Below, piece after piece: positions 1 to 11,057 of a DNA stretch of 64,000 nt. The stretch is from Methylobacterium persicinum (GTDB lineage Bacteria > Pseudomonadota > Alphaproteobacteria > Rhizobiales > Beijerinckiaceae), in assembly GCF_022179525.1 (NCBI RefSeq), contig NZ_BPQX01000011.1:1-64000 (forward strand), read 5' to 3'. The notes under the pieces were generated by a model, which worked only from the letters and a program-made list of their open reading frames with translations, ran no database searches and was not told where the DNA came from. The first letter of the stretch is position 1, and each line of letters opens with the position of its first letter. The position numbers were made by a program, and so were the translations under genes.

Positions 1-251
1 ACCACCGCATGGGACACGACCTAGCCGCTCGCCGCTCGCCGCCGAACAAGCGCGTCCGGAGACGTGCCCGTTCCGGCGGGTGACCAAGGTGAGATCCCGA
101 ACACGGGCCGGAATCGGGACGGCGGTCGCGGGCGGCCTCCAGGACGGATCGGCGCGAGGATCCGAAAGGCCAGGTAAAAGGCGCGGGTCCGGGCCGTTCG
201 GCTGATGCGCCCAGGATTACGTTAAGATTTCGCTCCGATCGTCGTGTCGCG

Positions 252-1214
252 ATGGCGGGTGCCGCCAAGGATGATCCAGCGGGAGCGGCAACCATGCCCG
301 GCAGAGAACCGACGCCACGAGATCCGCTCGACACGCTCCAAGCTTGGCGGAAGGCAGGGATGTGGGCCGCGCTGGTTGCGGCCTGCTTGATCCTCGCCGC
401 CGCCGACCGAGGCGTCCCGGAGGCGGGGATGGCGGCGCTCTTCATCCCGCTCATTACCTTCGCGGGCTGGCGGCTCGGTCCGCGCGAGGCCTGCAGCGTT
501 GCGCTCGCCGCGGCGCTGCTGAACGTGTCCACGCCGCACGCCGGCGACGCGGGGCTACCACCGGTCCTTGCGATCCTCCGGGGCATCCTGCGCCTGGGCA
601 CGAACGCGTTCGTCGTCTGGGCTGTCTGCACCCTGCGCTCGGCATACGACCGCGAGCGGACCGCGGCCCGGCACGACGGACTGACGGGTGCGCTGAACAG
701 GGCGGCCTTCGAGGAGCATGCGCGGTCGATTCTGGAGGCCGAGCCGTGCGATCAACGCGTCACCGTACTGGCGCTCGCTGACATCGACGACTTCAAGGTC
801 GTCAACGACACGGGCGGGCATGCCGCGGGCGACGCGGTGCTGAGGGCGTTCGCTGAAATCGCCGCAGCGTCTCTCGACGGCCGAGAACGGCTTGGGCGGC
901 TGGGTGGCGACGAGTTCGTGCTGCTGCTGGAAGCCGATACGGCGGAGGCCGCGCGGTCCAGGATCGAGGCCGTGCACCGGCGATTAACGGATGACCTGTG
1001 GTCCGCGCCCGTTCCTGCGACCGCCAGCATCGGTGCGCTGGTCCTGCAACCGGAACGTCGTCACGACTGGGTCTCTGCGCTGAAGGCAGCCGACCATGTC
1101 ATGTACGCGGTGAAGGCGTCGGGCAAGAACGCATTGCGGGTCGAGATCTCCGGCATGGTTGCCGCCTCCCCGGATATGTCGCGCCTACCGGCTCGGGCCT
1201 TCGCGGTCGCTTGA
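252..1214 (+). CDS. Membrane-anchored diguanylate cyclase (GGDEF)
   Basis: The protein is expected to make cyclic di-GMP from two GTP at the inner membrane. Residues about 35-130 are hydrophobic, with several membrane segments, and the C-terminal half is a GGDEF domain. It shows DGLTGALNR at its start, the metal/substrate segment ADIDDFKVVND, and the signature RLGGDEF near residue 217. The upstream position where the inhibitory RxxD site would sit reads GRER, so product inhibition at the I-site is probably absent. No EAL domain is present. Start choice is open between 252 and the Met codon at 294; neither has a strong ribosome site. It stands alone, followed by a gene-poor gap. Confidence 0.88.
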   Translation: MAGAAKDDPAGAATMPGREPTPRDPLDTLQAWRKAGMWAALVAACLILAAADRGVPEAGMAALFIPLITFAGWRLGPREACSVALAAALLNVSTPHAGDAGLPPVLAILRGILRLGTNAFVVWAVCTLRSAYDRERTAARHDGLTGALNRAAFEEHARSILEAEPCDQRVTVLALADIDDFKVVNDTGGHAAGDAVLRAFAEIAAASLDGRERLGRLGGDEFVLLLEADTAEAARSRIEAVHRRLTDDLWSAPVPATASIGALVLQPERRHDWVSALKAADHVMYAVKASGKNALRVEISGMVAASPDMSRLPARAFAVA

Positions 1215-1755
1215 TCGTCGGGTCCGAGCGAACGTGTCGCCCGGCGGCTTTGGGCTGGCATAAAGGTAGGCTGTAACACCATCCATCCGCACGCCGGCCT
1301 GCGCATGCTCTTGTCCAAGAGTTGCTCAGCCGAAGTGCATCGCTCCACCCCACCGTCAGACCGGTCAAACAAGGTGCATCCCGGTCACGTGCTGTGTTCG
1401 TCGTGAGCCAGCACGGCGGAGCTTGAGCGCATTCCGGATCAGACTGGAGTCGTTCTAACCCGTTTTACTCACGAGGGCAGTGGACCTCGGGTGGCGAGCG
1501 TAGCGTAAGGCATTGATAGGGCTTAGGGGTTGGGTGCTGACGCCAAGTCCTCAAACCAGATCGAGCCCGCCACGCCCGCCATGTCCGACCCTACGGTGCT
1601 CCCGTTCCCGTTTCGATCCGTAGCCAATTTTCGAAGGTCGTTCGGGCGGGTGTCTCGCGGCCCCAGCTATGGCCCTCGCTAGCCAAGGTCTCACGAACGG
1701 ACGGGACCGGTTCGGAGGGGCCGACGGCCTGCTGCCGATGGGCCTGCTGCCGATG
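1215..1755. other. Gene-poor gap between GGDEF gene and catalase
   Basis: I find no convincing coding sequence here. Short open frames occur on both strands but show no recognisable domain. The only clear structure is a perfect 15-bp tandem duplication at its right end, listed separately. Confidence 0.5.
1726..1755. repeat. Perfect 15-bp tandem repeat abutting the catalase stop codon
   Basis: The unit GGCCTGCTGCCGATG occurs twice head to tail at 1726-1740 and 1741-1755, directly next to the minus-strand stop codon of the catalase at 1756-1758. It looks like a small slippage duplication just after the gene; no function is evident. Confidence 0.8.
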
Positions 1756-3881
<2,126 letters not shown>

Positions 3882-3959
3882 TTGGATCTCCCGTTTGGGG
3901 CAGAGCAATGCAGGGGCATCGGCAAAGGGGGCAGGCGTTTCCTGATCGCGCCAGCGGTC

Positions 3960-4610
3960 CTACGGCTGGCGCTGCGGCGTTCGGCCGGCCTGTGACGCTG
4001 CGCTTGTCGCAATACCTTCGGGCTGAGATTGCGCACCGGCCGCGGAAAGGACGGGCGTGGGACGGCGAGCCCAGCTCCCCGGCAGCATGCGGCCGAGCAC
4101 GTCGTCTCTCCAGACGTAGCGGTGAATCAGCGCCGCTGCGGCGTGCAAGCCCGCCAGCGCCAAGATCATCCAGCCGATGGTCCCGTGCAGTTCCTGCACC
4201 TGGTGGGACAGGGCTCGGTTTCCGGGATCGTAAGCGGGGACACTGTACAAGTTGAAGAGGCTGTCGCCGCGCACCCACACGAGAAACATGCCCACGAGCA
4301 CCATCATCACGAGCAGGGCATAGAGTCCCCAGTGCGTGCCCTTTGCGAGCAGGTTCAGGGCGCCGGTATCCGCCGGCGGCAAGCGACGCCCGCGTGTGGC
4401 GCGCCAAGCGAGCCTCATCAGGAACAGCACGGCCAGGAGCAATCCTCCGGTGATGTGCACCGAGCGCGCGTCGACGCGGGGAGAACCAGCCGGGAACAGG
4501 TCGATGACCTGAGCCCCGATCCACTGAGCCACGACCAACACAGCCGTCGCCCAGTGGAACGCGATGGTGACGGCATCGTAGCGGTCCGCACGAGGGTTCA
4601 CAGGTTGCAT
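3960..4610 (-). CDS. Cytochrome b561-type membrane protein
   Basis: This is a small di-heme cytochrome b561 of the bacterial CybB type, a four-helix inner-membrane electron carrier that usually oxidises ubiquinol or handles superoxide. Visible features are the N-terminal RYDAVTIAFHWATA with the first heme His, further His residues in SVHITGG, GTHWGLYALL and ELHGTIGW, and LAGLHAAAALIHRYVWRDDVL at the end of the core. The last 40 residues are a Pro/Ala/Gln-rich tail without a domain. It starts 10 nt after mbfA and precedes the catalase, suggesting co-transcription in an iron/oxidative-stress operon. The family call is firm; the physiological partner is not known. Confidence 0.9.
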   Translation of the reverse strand: MQPVNPRADRYDAVTIAFHWATAVLVVAQWIGAQVIDLFPAGSPRVDARSVHITGGLLLAVLFLMRLAWRATRGRRLPPADTGALNLLAKGTHWGLYALLVMMVLVGMFLVWVRGDSLFNLYSVPAYDPGNRALSHQVQELHGTIGWMILALAGLHAAAALIHRYVWRDDVLGRMLPGSWARRPTPVLSAAGAQSQPEGIATSAASQAGRTPQRQP

Positions 4611-4619
4611 GGCGAAACC

Positions 4620-5576
4620 TCACGCGTTGCCGATGAGGATGCCGGTGGCGAGCACCAGGGTTCCTCCCAGCATGACCTTGGCCGCAGCCGCGAAGGGCGG
4701 CGTCTCCATGAACCGCCACTGCACCCAGGCGATGGCCAACAGCTCGATGACCACGACGACGCCTGCGGCGATGGTGGCCATCACGAAATCGTTGATGAGG
4801 TAGGGCAGCGTGTGACCGATGCCGCCAGCGATCGTCATCAGGCCGCACACCAAACCTCGTAGCAGCGGAGTGCCCCGACCGGACAGCTTGCCGTCGTCGG
4901 CCAGCGCCTCGGCAAACCCCATACTGATGCCCGCCCCTAGCGAAGCCGCTAAGCCGACCAAGAAGGCGTTCCAGGGATCACGCGTAGCGAAGGCCGCCGC
5001 AAAGACCGGCGCGAGCGTCGAGACCGAGCCATCCATTAGACCGACAAGGCCGGGCTGGATCACCTGCAGAACGAAGCGGCGTTGCGCGCTCTCATCCTCG
5101 GACGCCCGGCCTTCGCCGGGCAGGCGCTTTTGCTGGATCTCCTCGGCCGCTCGCTCGTGCTGGAGCTCATCGGCGGCCAAGTCACCGAGCAGTTTGCGTA
5201 TGCCGGCATCCGAGGCGCGGGCTGCCGCCTGCTGATAGAAGCGCGCGGCGTCGTGCTCCATTTGCTGCACGTGGCGGCGCACGGCCTCGATACCTTGAGC
5301 GCGGACCTGCCAGACAGGCTTGCGCTGCACCCAGCCCCGCACGTCCTGGCGTCGCACGAGCGGGATGTGCGCGTCGAAGCGGGACTGGAACAGGTCGATC
5401 AGCTTGCGGCGATGCTCGTTCTCCTTATCGGCCATGTCGCTGAACATCTGGGCACTGTCGGGGTAATCGCTTCGCAGTTCATGGGCGAAGTCGGCGTAGA
5501 TGCGGCCGTCCTCCTCCTCGCTGGCGATCGCCAGGGCGAGCAACTCGCGCTCGGTCAGGTCGATGAAGGCACGCAT
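4620..5576 (-). CDS. mbfA: Ferritin-like/VIT1 fusion iron exporter (MbfA)
   Basis: MbfA proteins of alphaproteobacteria export iron from the cytoplasm and protect against iron and peroxide stress. The first 160 residues are a rubrerythrin/erythrin-type ferritin-like domain. It has iron ligands in [36 protein letters not shown] and [12 protein letters not shown]. From about residue 170 the VIT1/CCC1 transporter begins, with [35 protein letters not shown] and several membrane helices. Length (318) fits the family. It is the first gene of an apparent operon with cytochrome b561 and catalase. Homologues are controlled by Irr, but I see no clear Irr box in the short leader. A frameshifted second copy of its 5' part lies at 9180. 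Confidence 0.93.
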   Translation of the reverse strand: MRAFIDLTERELLALAIASEEEDGRIYADFAHELRSDYPDSAQMFSDMADKENEHRRKLIDLFQSRFDAHIPLVRRQDVRGWVQRKPVWQVRAQGIEAVRRHVQQMEHDAARFYQQAAARASDAGIRKLLGDLAADELQHERAAEEIQQKRLPGEGRASEDESAQRRFVLQVIQPGLVGLMDGSVSTLAPVFAAAFATRDPWNAFLVGLAASLGAGISMGFAEALADDGKLSGRGTPLLRGLVCGLMTIAGGIGHTLPYLINDFVMATIAAGVVVVIELLAIAWVQWRFMETPPFAAAAKVMLGGTLVLATGILIGNA

Positions 5577-5614
5577 GGATGGGGCCGTCCTAGCTTAGGC
5601 GTTCGGTGACGAAC

Positions 5615-5649
5615 GGCAGCCCGGTCCTGGCTTGCAGGACCGGGCTGCC
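5615..5649. terminator. 15-bp perfect hairpin between dps-like gene and mbfA
   Basis: GGCAGCCCGGTCCTG (5615-5629), loop GCTTG, and its exact complement (5635-5649) form a 15-bp GC-rich stem 6 nt beyond the dps-like stop codon. It probably ends or attenuates the dps-like transcript before mbfA. No U-tract follows on the minus strand, so factor-independent termination is not certain. A second 6-bp hairpin (5600-5615) abuts it. Confidence 0.65.
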
Positions 5650-5655
5650 TGTTTG

Positions 5656-6567
5656 TCAGCGCTGGTTCGGGCTGCCCGCCGGGGCATGGGACGGAAGTTC
5701 GACGGGCTTGTTGTTGTTGAGATCCCAGCCGGTATTCGGGTCCGTGCCCGTGCGCTGGAGCTGGGCCCGCATCTGCCACTGGTACTTGGCGACCCCGTGC
5801 TCAACCTCCTGCAACAGGTTCGAGGTGGTGGGATCGACCTTCTCGGTGGCCTTGATGGCGGTATTCACCTCCTCGCCGACCCGCTTGTAGGCGTTGGTAA
5901 ACCACACCAGGATCTGGGCATCGTCGAGGAAGCCGCCGGGGATCTCCGGCACACCGGAGGTCTTCACGATGGTGTTGGGCCGCCCGTCCGCCGAGGCGCC
6001 GACAGCCAGGAGCCGCTCCGCGATAGTGTCGGCGTATTTCGACAGGCCCTCGTAGTGCTCCTGCAGCAGGAGGTGCAGGGGGTAGTATAGGGTACCGGAG
6101 GCGTTCCAGTGCGCCTGCTTGGTCTGAAGCTGGAGCTGCTGCAGCTCGGTCAGGGTCTGCTGCAGGGCAGCCACGTCCTTCTTGCGTCCCTCTTCGCCGG
6201 CCCCGAGATCGATCCAGGGCTGCTGGCTGATCTCGTTCGTCGGGAAGGGCCCGATCGGTTGCTGGCCGGTCACCTGCGTCTGCGACGATTGACGGATGTC
6301 GCCGATCTGACCGCCTGCCCCCTGCTGTCGCTCGGTTGGCGACTTCTGGCCGCCCGGTTCGGTCTGGCTCGCCTGTGCAAGCTCGATACGCGAGAACACC
6401 GTCATGGCGTTCTGCGCCGACGAGGGAGCCGAGCGTACCCCGGTGCGAGGGCCGCCAGCACCCGTGCTCACGCCGGAGTCCGATGTCGCTCCGGACAGTG
6501 CAAGGGCCGGCGTGCAGAGGGCGGATCCGGCAAGCAGAACGACCGGGAGCAGGCGGAAAAATTGCAT
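5656..6567 (-). CDS. Secreted Dps/ferritin-like protein
   Basis: Dps proteins oxidise and store iron and shield DNA from peroxide. This one carries an N-terminal signal peptide (VVLLAGSALCTPALA), which is unusual for Dps and predicts a periplasmic location. After a Gln/Gly/Ser-rich linker to about residue 125 comes the Dps core, with TKQAHWNASG and LQEHYEGLSKYADTIAERL. These hold the ferroxidase-type His, Asp and Glu residues. The C-terminal part (DDAQILVWFTNAYKRVGEE onward) completes the four-helix bundle. At 303 residues it is longer than cytosolic Dps (about 160-180) because of the leader and tail. It lies upstream of mbfA in the same direction, separated by a strong hairpin. Export is inferred from the leader only. 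Confidence 0.85.
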   Translation of the reverse strand: MQFFRLLPVVLLAGSALCTPALALSGATSDSGVSTGAGGPRTGVRSAPSSAQNAMTVFSRIELAQASQTEPGGQKSPTERQQGAGGQIGDIRQSSQTQVTGQQPIGPFPTNEISQQPWIDLGAGEEGRKKDVAALQQTLTELQQLQLQTKQAHWNASGTLYYPLHLLLQEHYEGLSKYADTIAERLLAVGASADGRPNTIVKTSGVPEIPGGFLDDAQILVWFTNAYKRVGEEVNTAIKATEKVDPTTSNLLQEVEHGVAKYQWQMRAQLQRTGTDPNTGWDLNNNKPVELPSHAPAGSPNQR

Positions 6568-6668
6568 GAAAGGACTCGCGGCTGATGGCGGAGGCTTGTG
6601 CTCTGCTCACGCACCAGGGCAGCAGCAACACAGGCCGAAAACCGGCGCTAGATCAGAGCCGTTCCAGA

Positions 6669-6684
6669 CTAAACCAGAGTTTAG
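6669..6684 (-). promoter_or_regulatory. Operator-like inverted repeat upstream of the dps-like gene
   Basis: CTAAAC-CAGA-GTTTAG is a perfect 6-bp inverted repeat about 100 bp upstream of the dps-like start and just past the stop of the decayed kinase. It resembles the symmetry of iron-responsive operators in rhizobia but does not match the canonical Irr box. It could equally be a weak terminator hairpin. Confidence 0.35.
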
Positions 6685-6694
6685 CTGAGCTGAC

Positions 6695-7513
6695 CTAGAC
6701 GGACATATCGGCGGCGGTCGGCAGATCACCCCGATCGATCGTCGCCGGGCAGAGAATTTCGAAACCGCAGCCACCTCCGGGCGCGTCGGTGATGACGGCC
6801 TGGAACCCGTGCAACTCGACGATAGCGGCTACGAGCCCAAGGCCGAGGCCGTTGCCGACGGTGTGACGTGCGGGCTCGGCGCGATAGAACCGCCGAAAGA
6901 CCTGATCACGTTCCGCCGGAGGAGTGCCGGGCCCCGTATCCTCGACGGCCAGGATGCAGATCGCGCCTCGCCGCGACACCTCAAGGCGTACCAAACTGCA
7001 CGCCGGTGTGAACTTGACAGCGTTGTCAATGAGGTTGGTCACGGCTTCGAACAGGAGGTCGCGGTCGCCGGTGAGGAGCGGAAACGGATGAGTGACCTCA
7101 AGGCAGATCCGGATGCTCTTGTCCTCCGCGATCGGCTCATAAAGCTCGGCGGCCTCCGCCAGGACTTGCGCCACGTCGACTCGCGAAAATGCGGCACAGC
7201 GATGTTTGTGCTGAATCCCGCCGATGCGCAGGACGGCGGTGATGATCGACAGGGTCTGATCGAGCTAGACGAGGCTCTGGTCGATCACCTCCTCAAGCTC
7301 CGCCGGGGAGTGCGCGCCCGTTCGGCTGCGTTCCAGTCGCGCGCGTAGACGCGTCAGGGGCGTTCGGAGATCGTGCGCGATCGCATCGCCGCCTATCCCG
7401 AAGCCGACCTGATCCGCCATCTTGCCACTGCGCTCGCCCCGGCACCGGCCGGAACGACGGGGCTGCGACGCCCCGACGAGCCCGCTCCCCTTCCTCCAGC
7501 GCCGACCGAACAA
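6695..7513 (-). pseudogene. Decayed two-component sensor histidine kinase with in-frame stop
   Basis: The frame holds a HisKA segment (AIAHDLRTPLTRLRARLE, with the phosphorylatable His). It also has the N box LFEAVTNLIDNAVKF, the G1 region VEDTGPGTP and the G2 region NGLGLGLVAAIVELHG of an EnvZ/OmpR-class kinase. A TAG codon at 7265-7267 interrupts it between the two domains, and the same frame continues on both sides. Upstream of the HisKA segment the reading frame loses any HAMP or sensor domain, so the N-terminus is also gone. A related kinase C-terminus runs off the right edge of the window (63758-64000). Confidence 0.8.
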
Positions 7514-7716
7514 TCCCGATCCACACGCGTCAGAACAGACGCGGGATCCCGCGCGCCATCAGCCCAAAACACAACGTACGCCGATGCCCGTTGAATAAGT
7601 CGGGCTAATAGTGATGCGCCGCAGGCGTCTGGCCATCTGCGTGCGTCATCCGCCCCCTGGGACGGATTGGTATCAGCGATGTGAAAAGCGGCTTGCAATC
7701 AGGGCGAGCGCAATTT

Positions 7717-8865
7717 TCAGACAGTAAATTTTTGCGAAAGTTGCGCTTCGAAGTCGGAGATCTTGCGGAGTTGCGCAAGTTTTGGGCAATAGTTGAAAGA
7801 CCAGCGTTGATCGGTGCGCGCGACCTGGTTTCCTCGCAAGCCATCGATGAAGGTGTTGAAGCGCTCTCGTTCGATTGCCATCAGGCGCAGGGTTGTAGAG
7901 CGCGTGAAATCTGCCGGAATGGCGCGCGCCTTCATCGCAGCCACGCCTTCTTGGACTGCCCGAGGATTGTCATCCACGATCAAGGTCGTGTCCGGGTGAA
8001 AGAACGTATCGCGTCCGCCTTTGCTGCGGGTTGAAACGACAGGCAATCCGGCCAAAAGATACTCGATGCTCGCGTACATGGCGCCCTCCAGCTTTGAGAG
8101 ACATAAGCCGACGTGAGCCGACGCCATTGCTTCATTCACTTGGACGTGATCCATGAACACGACATTGTCGGCCTCGATTTCGTTGATGATTACGTGGCCG
8201 CGGGGCAGCCCGTGGACGAATTTATGGAGCTGTGCCTTCTTCAGATGTGGAGACCAGCGACCGAACAGTTTTGTCACATAGGCGCAGCTTGGCACCAGCC
8301 GCGCCAATTCATGCCGCTTTATCGGGACGAGCTGCGCATTATAGATTGCATCGTACGTCCGCGGTCGGTCGACGATCGGGTGGAACATGGTCTCGTCCAC
8401 GAACATGTTCTGCGGCGCGAGGTATACGTCGACGCCGAACCTGCGCAGCAATTCTTCTTCCCCCGGCGTGTTCGCCATGACGATCAGGCGCGCTCGGCGA
8501 TGGGCTTTGCGAAAACGTCTGTAGTGTTGAGCGACTGATAAGGCGAAGGTCGGTCGCTCCAGGCTGTGGGTGACCGCATGAAGGAAAACGAATGGCGTCT
8601 CGGGAAAGCGCGCGGCGAGGTAGCTTGCAGCCCCGAATGGCCTCGGTTGCGGTTGGGCGCAGAAGATTGGGGGATCGAGAGACAAGAACAGGCCCGCGAC
8701 TTGTAGGTCCCTGGACCATGTGCGCGGTTCTCGAACGAAGCAATCGACCAGGCCGACTGCTTCTGACAGGACCGGTGTTCCGAAAAGATATGGATTGCGG
8801 AGGGCGTGCCAACTAAGCATGCGCGGAAATTCGATCCAAATATCCGAGCAGAGCCAAGACCGCAC
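7717..8865 (-). CDS. Glycosyltransferase-like protein (GT4/GT-B fold)
   Basis: The C-terminal half looks like a GT-B glycosyltransferase. It has FMDHVQVNEAMASAHVGLCLS followed by EGAMYASIEYLLAGLPVVSTRSKGGRD, corresponding to the acceptor/donor-binding E-x7-E type motif of GT4 enzymes that use nucleotide sugars for surface glycans. The N-terminal half is less conserved, and no membrane segment or signal peptide is seen. Codon use and the surrounding DNA (about 7.6-9.1 kb) look less GC-rich than the neighbours, hinting at acquisition. The start could also be the Met at residue 16 (8820). No other glycan genes flank it, so its substrate is unknown. Confidence 0.7.
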   Translation of the reverse strand: MRSWLCSDIWIEFPRMLSWHALRNPYLFGTPVLSEAVGLVDCFVREPRTWSRDLQVAGLFLSLDPPIFCAQPQPRPFGAASYLAARFPETPFVFLHAVTHSLERPTFALSVAQHYRRFRKAHRRARLIVMANTPGEEELLRRFGVDVYLAPQNMFVDETMFHPIVDRPRTYDAIYNAQLVPIKRHELARLVPSCAYVTKLFGRWSPHLKKAQLHKFVHGLPRGHVIINEIEADNVVFMDHVQVNEAMASAHVGLCLSKLEGAMYASIEYLLAGLPVVSTRSKGGRDTFFHPDTTLIVDDNPRAVQEGVAAMKARAIPADFTRSTTLRLMAIERERFNTFIDGLRGNQVARTDQRWSFNYCPKLAQLRKISDFEAQLSQKFTV

Positions 8866-9179
8866 CAGTCGGCGGCTGACGCTCGCACAAGCTTGAAAAG
8901 GACGGGCGAAAGGCAGTCGTGCCTACGTAGGCGCACGTGAGATCGATGCTACTAAAAAATTGTTCACGCTTTATCTGTCGCAGGTCTGGCGTCATCGCGA
9001 AGCCCAATCTGTTGTTGCTTCGGACCGTGCCGCCTTGAAGCAAGCGTTGATGTGCTAACCGTCTCGACATATCGGCGCAGCGATAAACAACACTTCGCTC
9101 GTCGTGTCCGCTCCATGCTCAGTCAATAGTCTTGCCCTTCACGTCGTGGGCAATTCGAACGTTTCAGATCCACCATACG
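8866..9179. other. Intergenic region between glycosyltransferase and mbfA remnant
   Basis: About 310 bp of comparatively AT-rich sequence with short frames on both strands and no recognisable gene. It should contain the promoter of the minus-strand glycosyltransferase; I cannot assign -35/-10 boxes with confidence. Confidence 0.4.
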
Positions 9180-9529
9180 ATGCGCGCTTACTCAAAGCTG
9201 ACCAGGCGTGAGCTAGCGTTGGCTGACGCCAACGAGGAGGAGGACGGTCGAGGCTACGATGACTTCGCTCGCGACCTGCAAAACGAACAGCTCGACGGTG
9301 CCCGCATGTTCGGCGACATGGCTGAGGAGGAGACTGAATACTGCCAGCGGCTCATCGATCTGTTGTCGAGCGCTTTGACCCGCACACTCCGTTGGCGCAG
9401 CGGCAGGAGCCGCGCCAACACCATCACGCAACATCGTCAGGCTTGTCCTTCGGCGCGGATTGGGCCGAGGTTGAGGCACATGACCCTGGTCGTGCGGACG
9501 GGTTCGGTGAGATAGCCGGCGACCTTTAG
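9180..9529 (+). pseudogene. Frameshifted remnant of a second mbfA copy
   Basis: The first 60 codons match the ferritin-like N-terminus of the intact MbfA at 4620-5576. MRAYSKLTRREL corresponds to [27 protein letters not shown] to [15 protein letters not shown], and ARMFGDMAEEETEY to [14 protein letters not shown]. After LIDLL the similarity jumps to another frame (ERFDPHTPLAQRQEPR against [16 protein letters not shown]), so one frameshift has occurred. Similarity ends near 9529, without any VIT transporter part. It is a truncated, dead duplicate on the opposite strand to the intact gene. Confidence 0.8.
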
Positions 9530-9734
9530 CGGACGCTCGACGGCCACTCGGTGCCGGTGGCCTCAATTAAGGAGGCGCCGTTCGAGTCCAATCGGCTCGA
9601 CGGCCAGTCCGTGGCAGAGATCGCCCGGCTTCGCTCGGCGTGAACCGCGCCCGTGAGACTTCCCGATGACAGCGGCAACCGTGGCTTGAATGGTATGCTC
9701 CGAACCGAATTCGGATTTCGGGAATGCTGCGCCG

Positions 9735-11057
9735 ATGCGCCTGATAAATGACACCGGGGCGGAACACGCCCCCTTGGACGACGCCTGGATCGGCAACCTG
9801 ATCCGGCATTGGCGCGAGGACCCCGGCGCCTCCTACCGAACCTGGTTCCTGTGGGAGGAGCGCATCAAGAACTTCCGCTCGATCCGGCGCGGCCTCCAGG
9901 CGGTCATCGACGAGATCCGCGCCGACGCGTTCGGCAACGCCTATCGCGGTTCGTCGCTGGAGACGGTCGTCCACTCCATCGCGGAGCAGCGCCAGGTCTT
10001 CAAGGGCGCCGACCACGCCTTCCTCTGGAAGCCGAAGCTGCGCATCCCCGACATCTACGAGGACCGCGCCAACCAAGTCGCCTTCGGCCGGTTCCTCGAC
10101 GCCTGCCTGTGCTGCAGCGCCGAGGACGGGGTGCTGTCCGCCATCCACGCCCTCGACCGGCAACGCATCAAGGGGCTGGGCCCGGCCGCGGCGAACCTGC
10201 TGTACTTCCTGCACCCCACCCTCGTGACCCCGTTCAACACCGCCATCGTGAAGGGCTACAACGCCGTCGCCGGCGCCAACGTGAAGCTCGGCAAGTGGGA
10301 CGAGTACCTCGCGATGCGCCGAGGCATCGTCGCCCTCAACGCCGCCCATCGCGGCCTGCTCTCCAACGATTACGGCGCCATCGCGGGCTTCCTGTTCGAC
10401 GTCGGGTCCGGGCGATACCCGCTGCCGGAGCGCGACGGGGCCGCCGCGCTCGCCCGCTGGCGCGAGGACCTCGACCGCGTGCGGTCGGAGGCCGCCGCCA
10501 CGGCCTCCAAGGCGGCGCTGGCCGCGCGCGAGGCGGACCACACCCACACCGAGGTCCAGGGCTGGCTGCGCGACCTCGGCCTCGCCCTCGGCTTCGACGT
10601 CTGGATCGCGTCGAACGACGGCAACCGCCCCTACGGCTCGGGCCGCCTGTCCGACGGCTGCCTCGACCGCCTGCCCGGGCGCGTGACGGCGAACGGCTCG
10701 GCCGAGACGGTCCGGCTCATCGACGTGATCTGGCTGGACAAGGTGGGCGGCGACGTGGCGGCCGCCTTCGAGGTCGAGCACACGACGAGCATCTACTCGG
10801 GCATCGTGCGGATGCTCGACCTGGCGCTCGGGGTCGAGGGCGGGGCGGCGCGCAACTTCTTCCTGGTGGCGCCCGACAACCGCGAGGATGACGTGCGCGC
10901 CCAGTTCGCCCGGCCCGCCTTCTCGCGGGTGGCCGAGCTCGACCTGCGCTACCTGCCCTACAGCGAGCTGCGCGGACACAGGGAGACGATCGCCCGTTTC
11001 GGGAGCGGCCTGAAGGGCGTGCTCGCCATCGCTAAGCCCGTCGGGCGTCCGCGCTGA
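9735..11057 (+). CDS. Putative PD-(D/E)XK-type nuclease with N-terminal DNA-binding-like region
   Basis: I do not recognise a named family. The C-terminal third has the layout of a PD-(D/E)XK nuclease core: TVRLIDVIWLD, a short loop, then AAFEVEHTTSIYSGIVRMLD and the strand NFFLVAPDN. This gives a D...E-x-E set like some type II restriction enzymes and RecB-like nucleases. The N-terminal half (residues about 15-220) contains a helix-hairpin-helix-like stretch (IKGLGPAAANLLYFLHP) and aromatic-rich helices. A coiled region (RWREDLDRVRSEAAATASKAAL) links the parts. No methyltransferase lies next to it. The start is ambiguous: an upstream Met at 9690 is possible, but a palindrome CCGAATTCGG (9705-9714) lies between the two. 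A defence or mobile-element role is an inference. Confidence 0.6.
   Translation: MRLINDTGAEHAPLDDAWIGNLIRHWREDPGASYRTWFLWEERIKNFRSIRRGLQAVIDEIRADAFGNAYRGSSLETVVHSIAEQRQVFKGADHAFLWKPKLRIPDIYEDRANQVAFGRFLDACLCCSAEDGVLSAIHALDRQRIKGLGPAAANLLYFLHPTLVTPFNTAIVKGYNAVAGANVKLGKWDEYLAMRRGIVALNAAHRGLLSNDYGAIAGFLFDVGSGRYPLPERDGAAALARWREDLDRVRSEAAATASKAALAAREADHTHTEVQGWLRDLGLALGFDVWIASNDGNRPYGSGRLSDGCLDRLPGRVTANGSAETVRLIDVIWLDKVGGDVAAAFEVEHTTSIYSGIVRMLDLALGVEGGAARNFFLVAPDNREDDVRAQFARPAFSRVAELDLRYLPYSELRGHRETIARFGSGLKGVLAIAKPVGRPR

Noticed and set aside
7014-7029. Palindrome TTGACA-GCGT-TGTCAA that looks like an operator or promoter
   Set aside because: It lies inside the conserved kinase codons for LIDNAVKF and reads as protein-coding sequence; coincidence is more likely.
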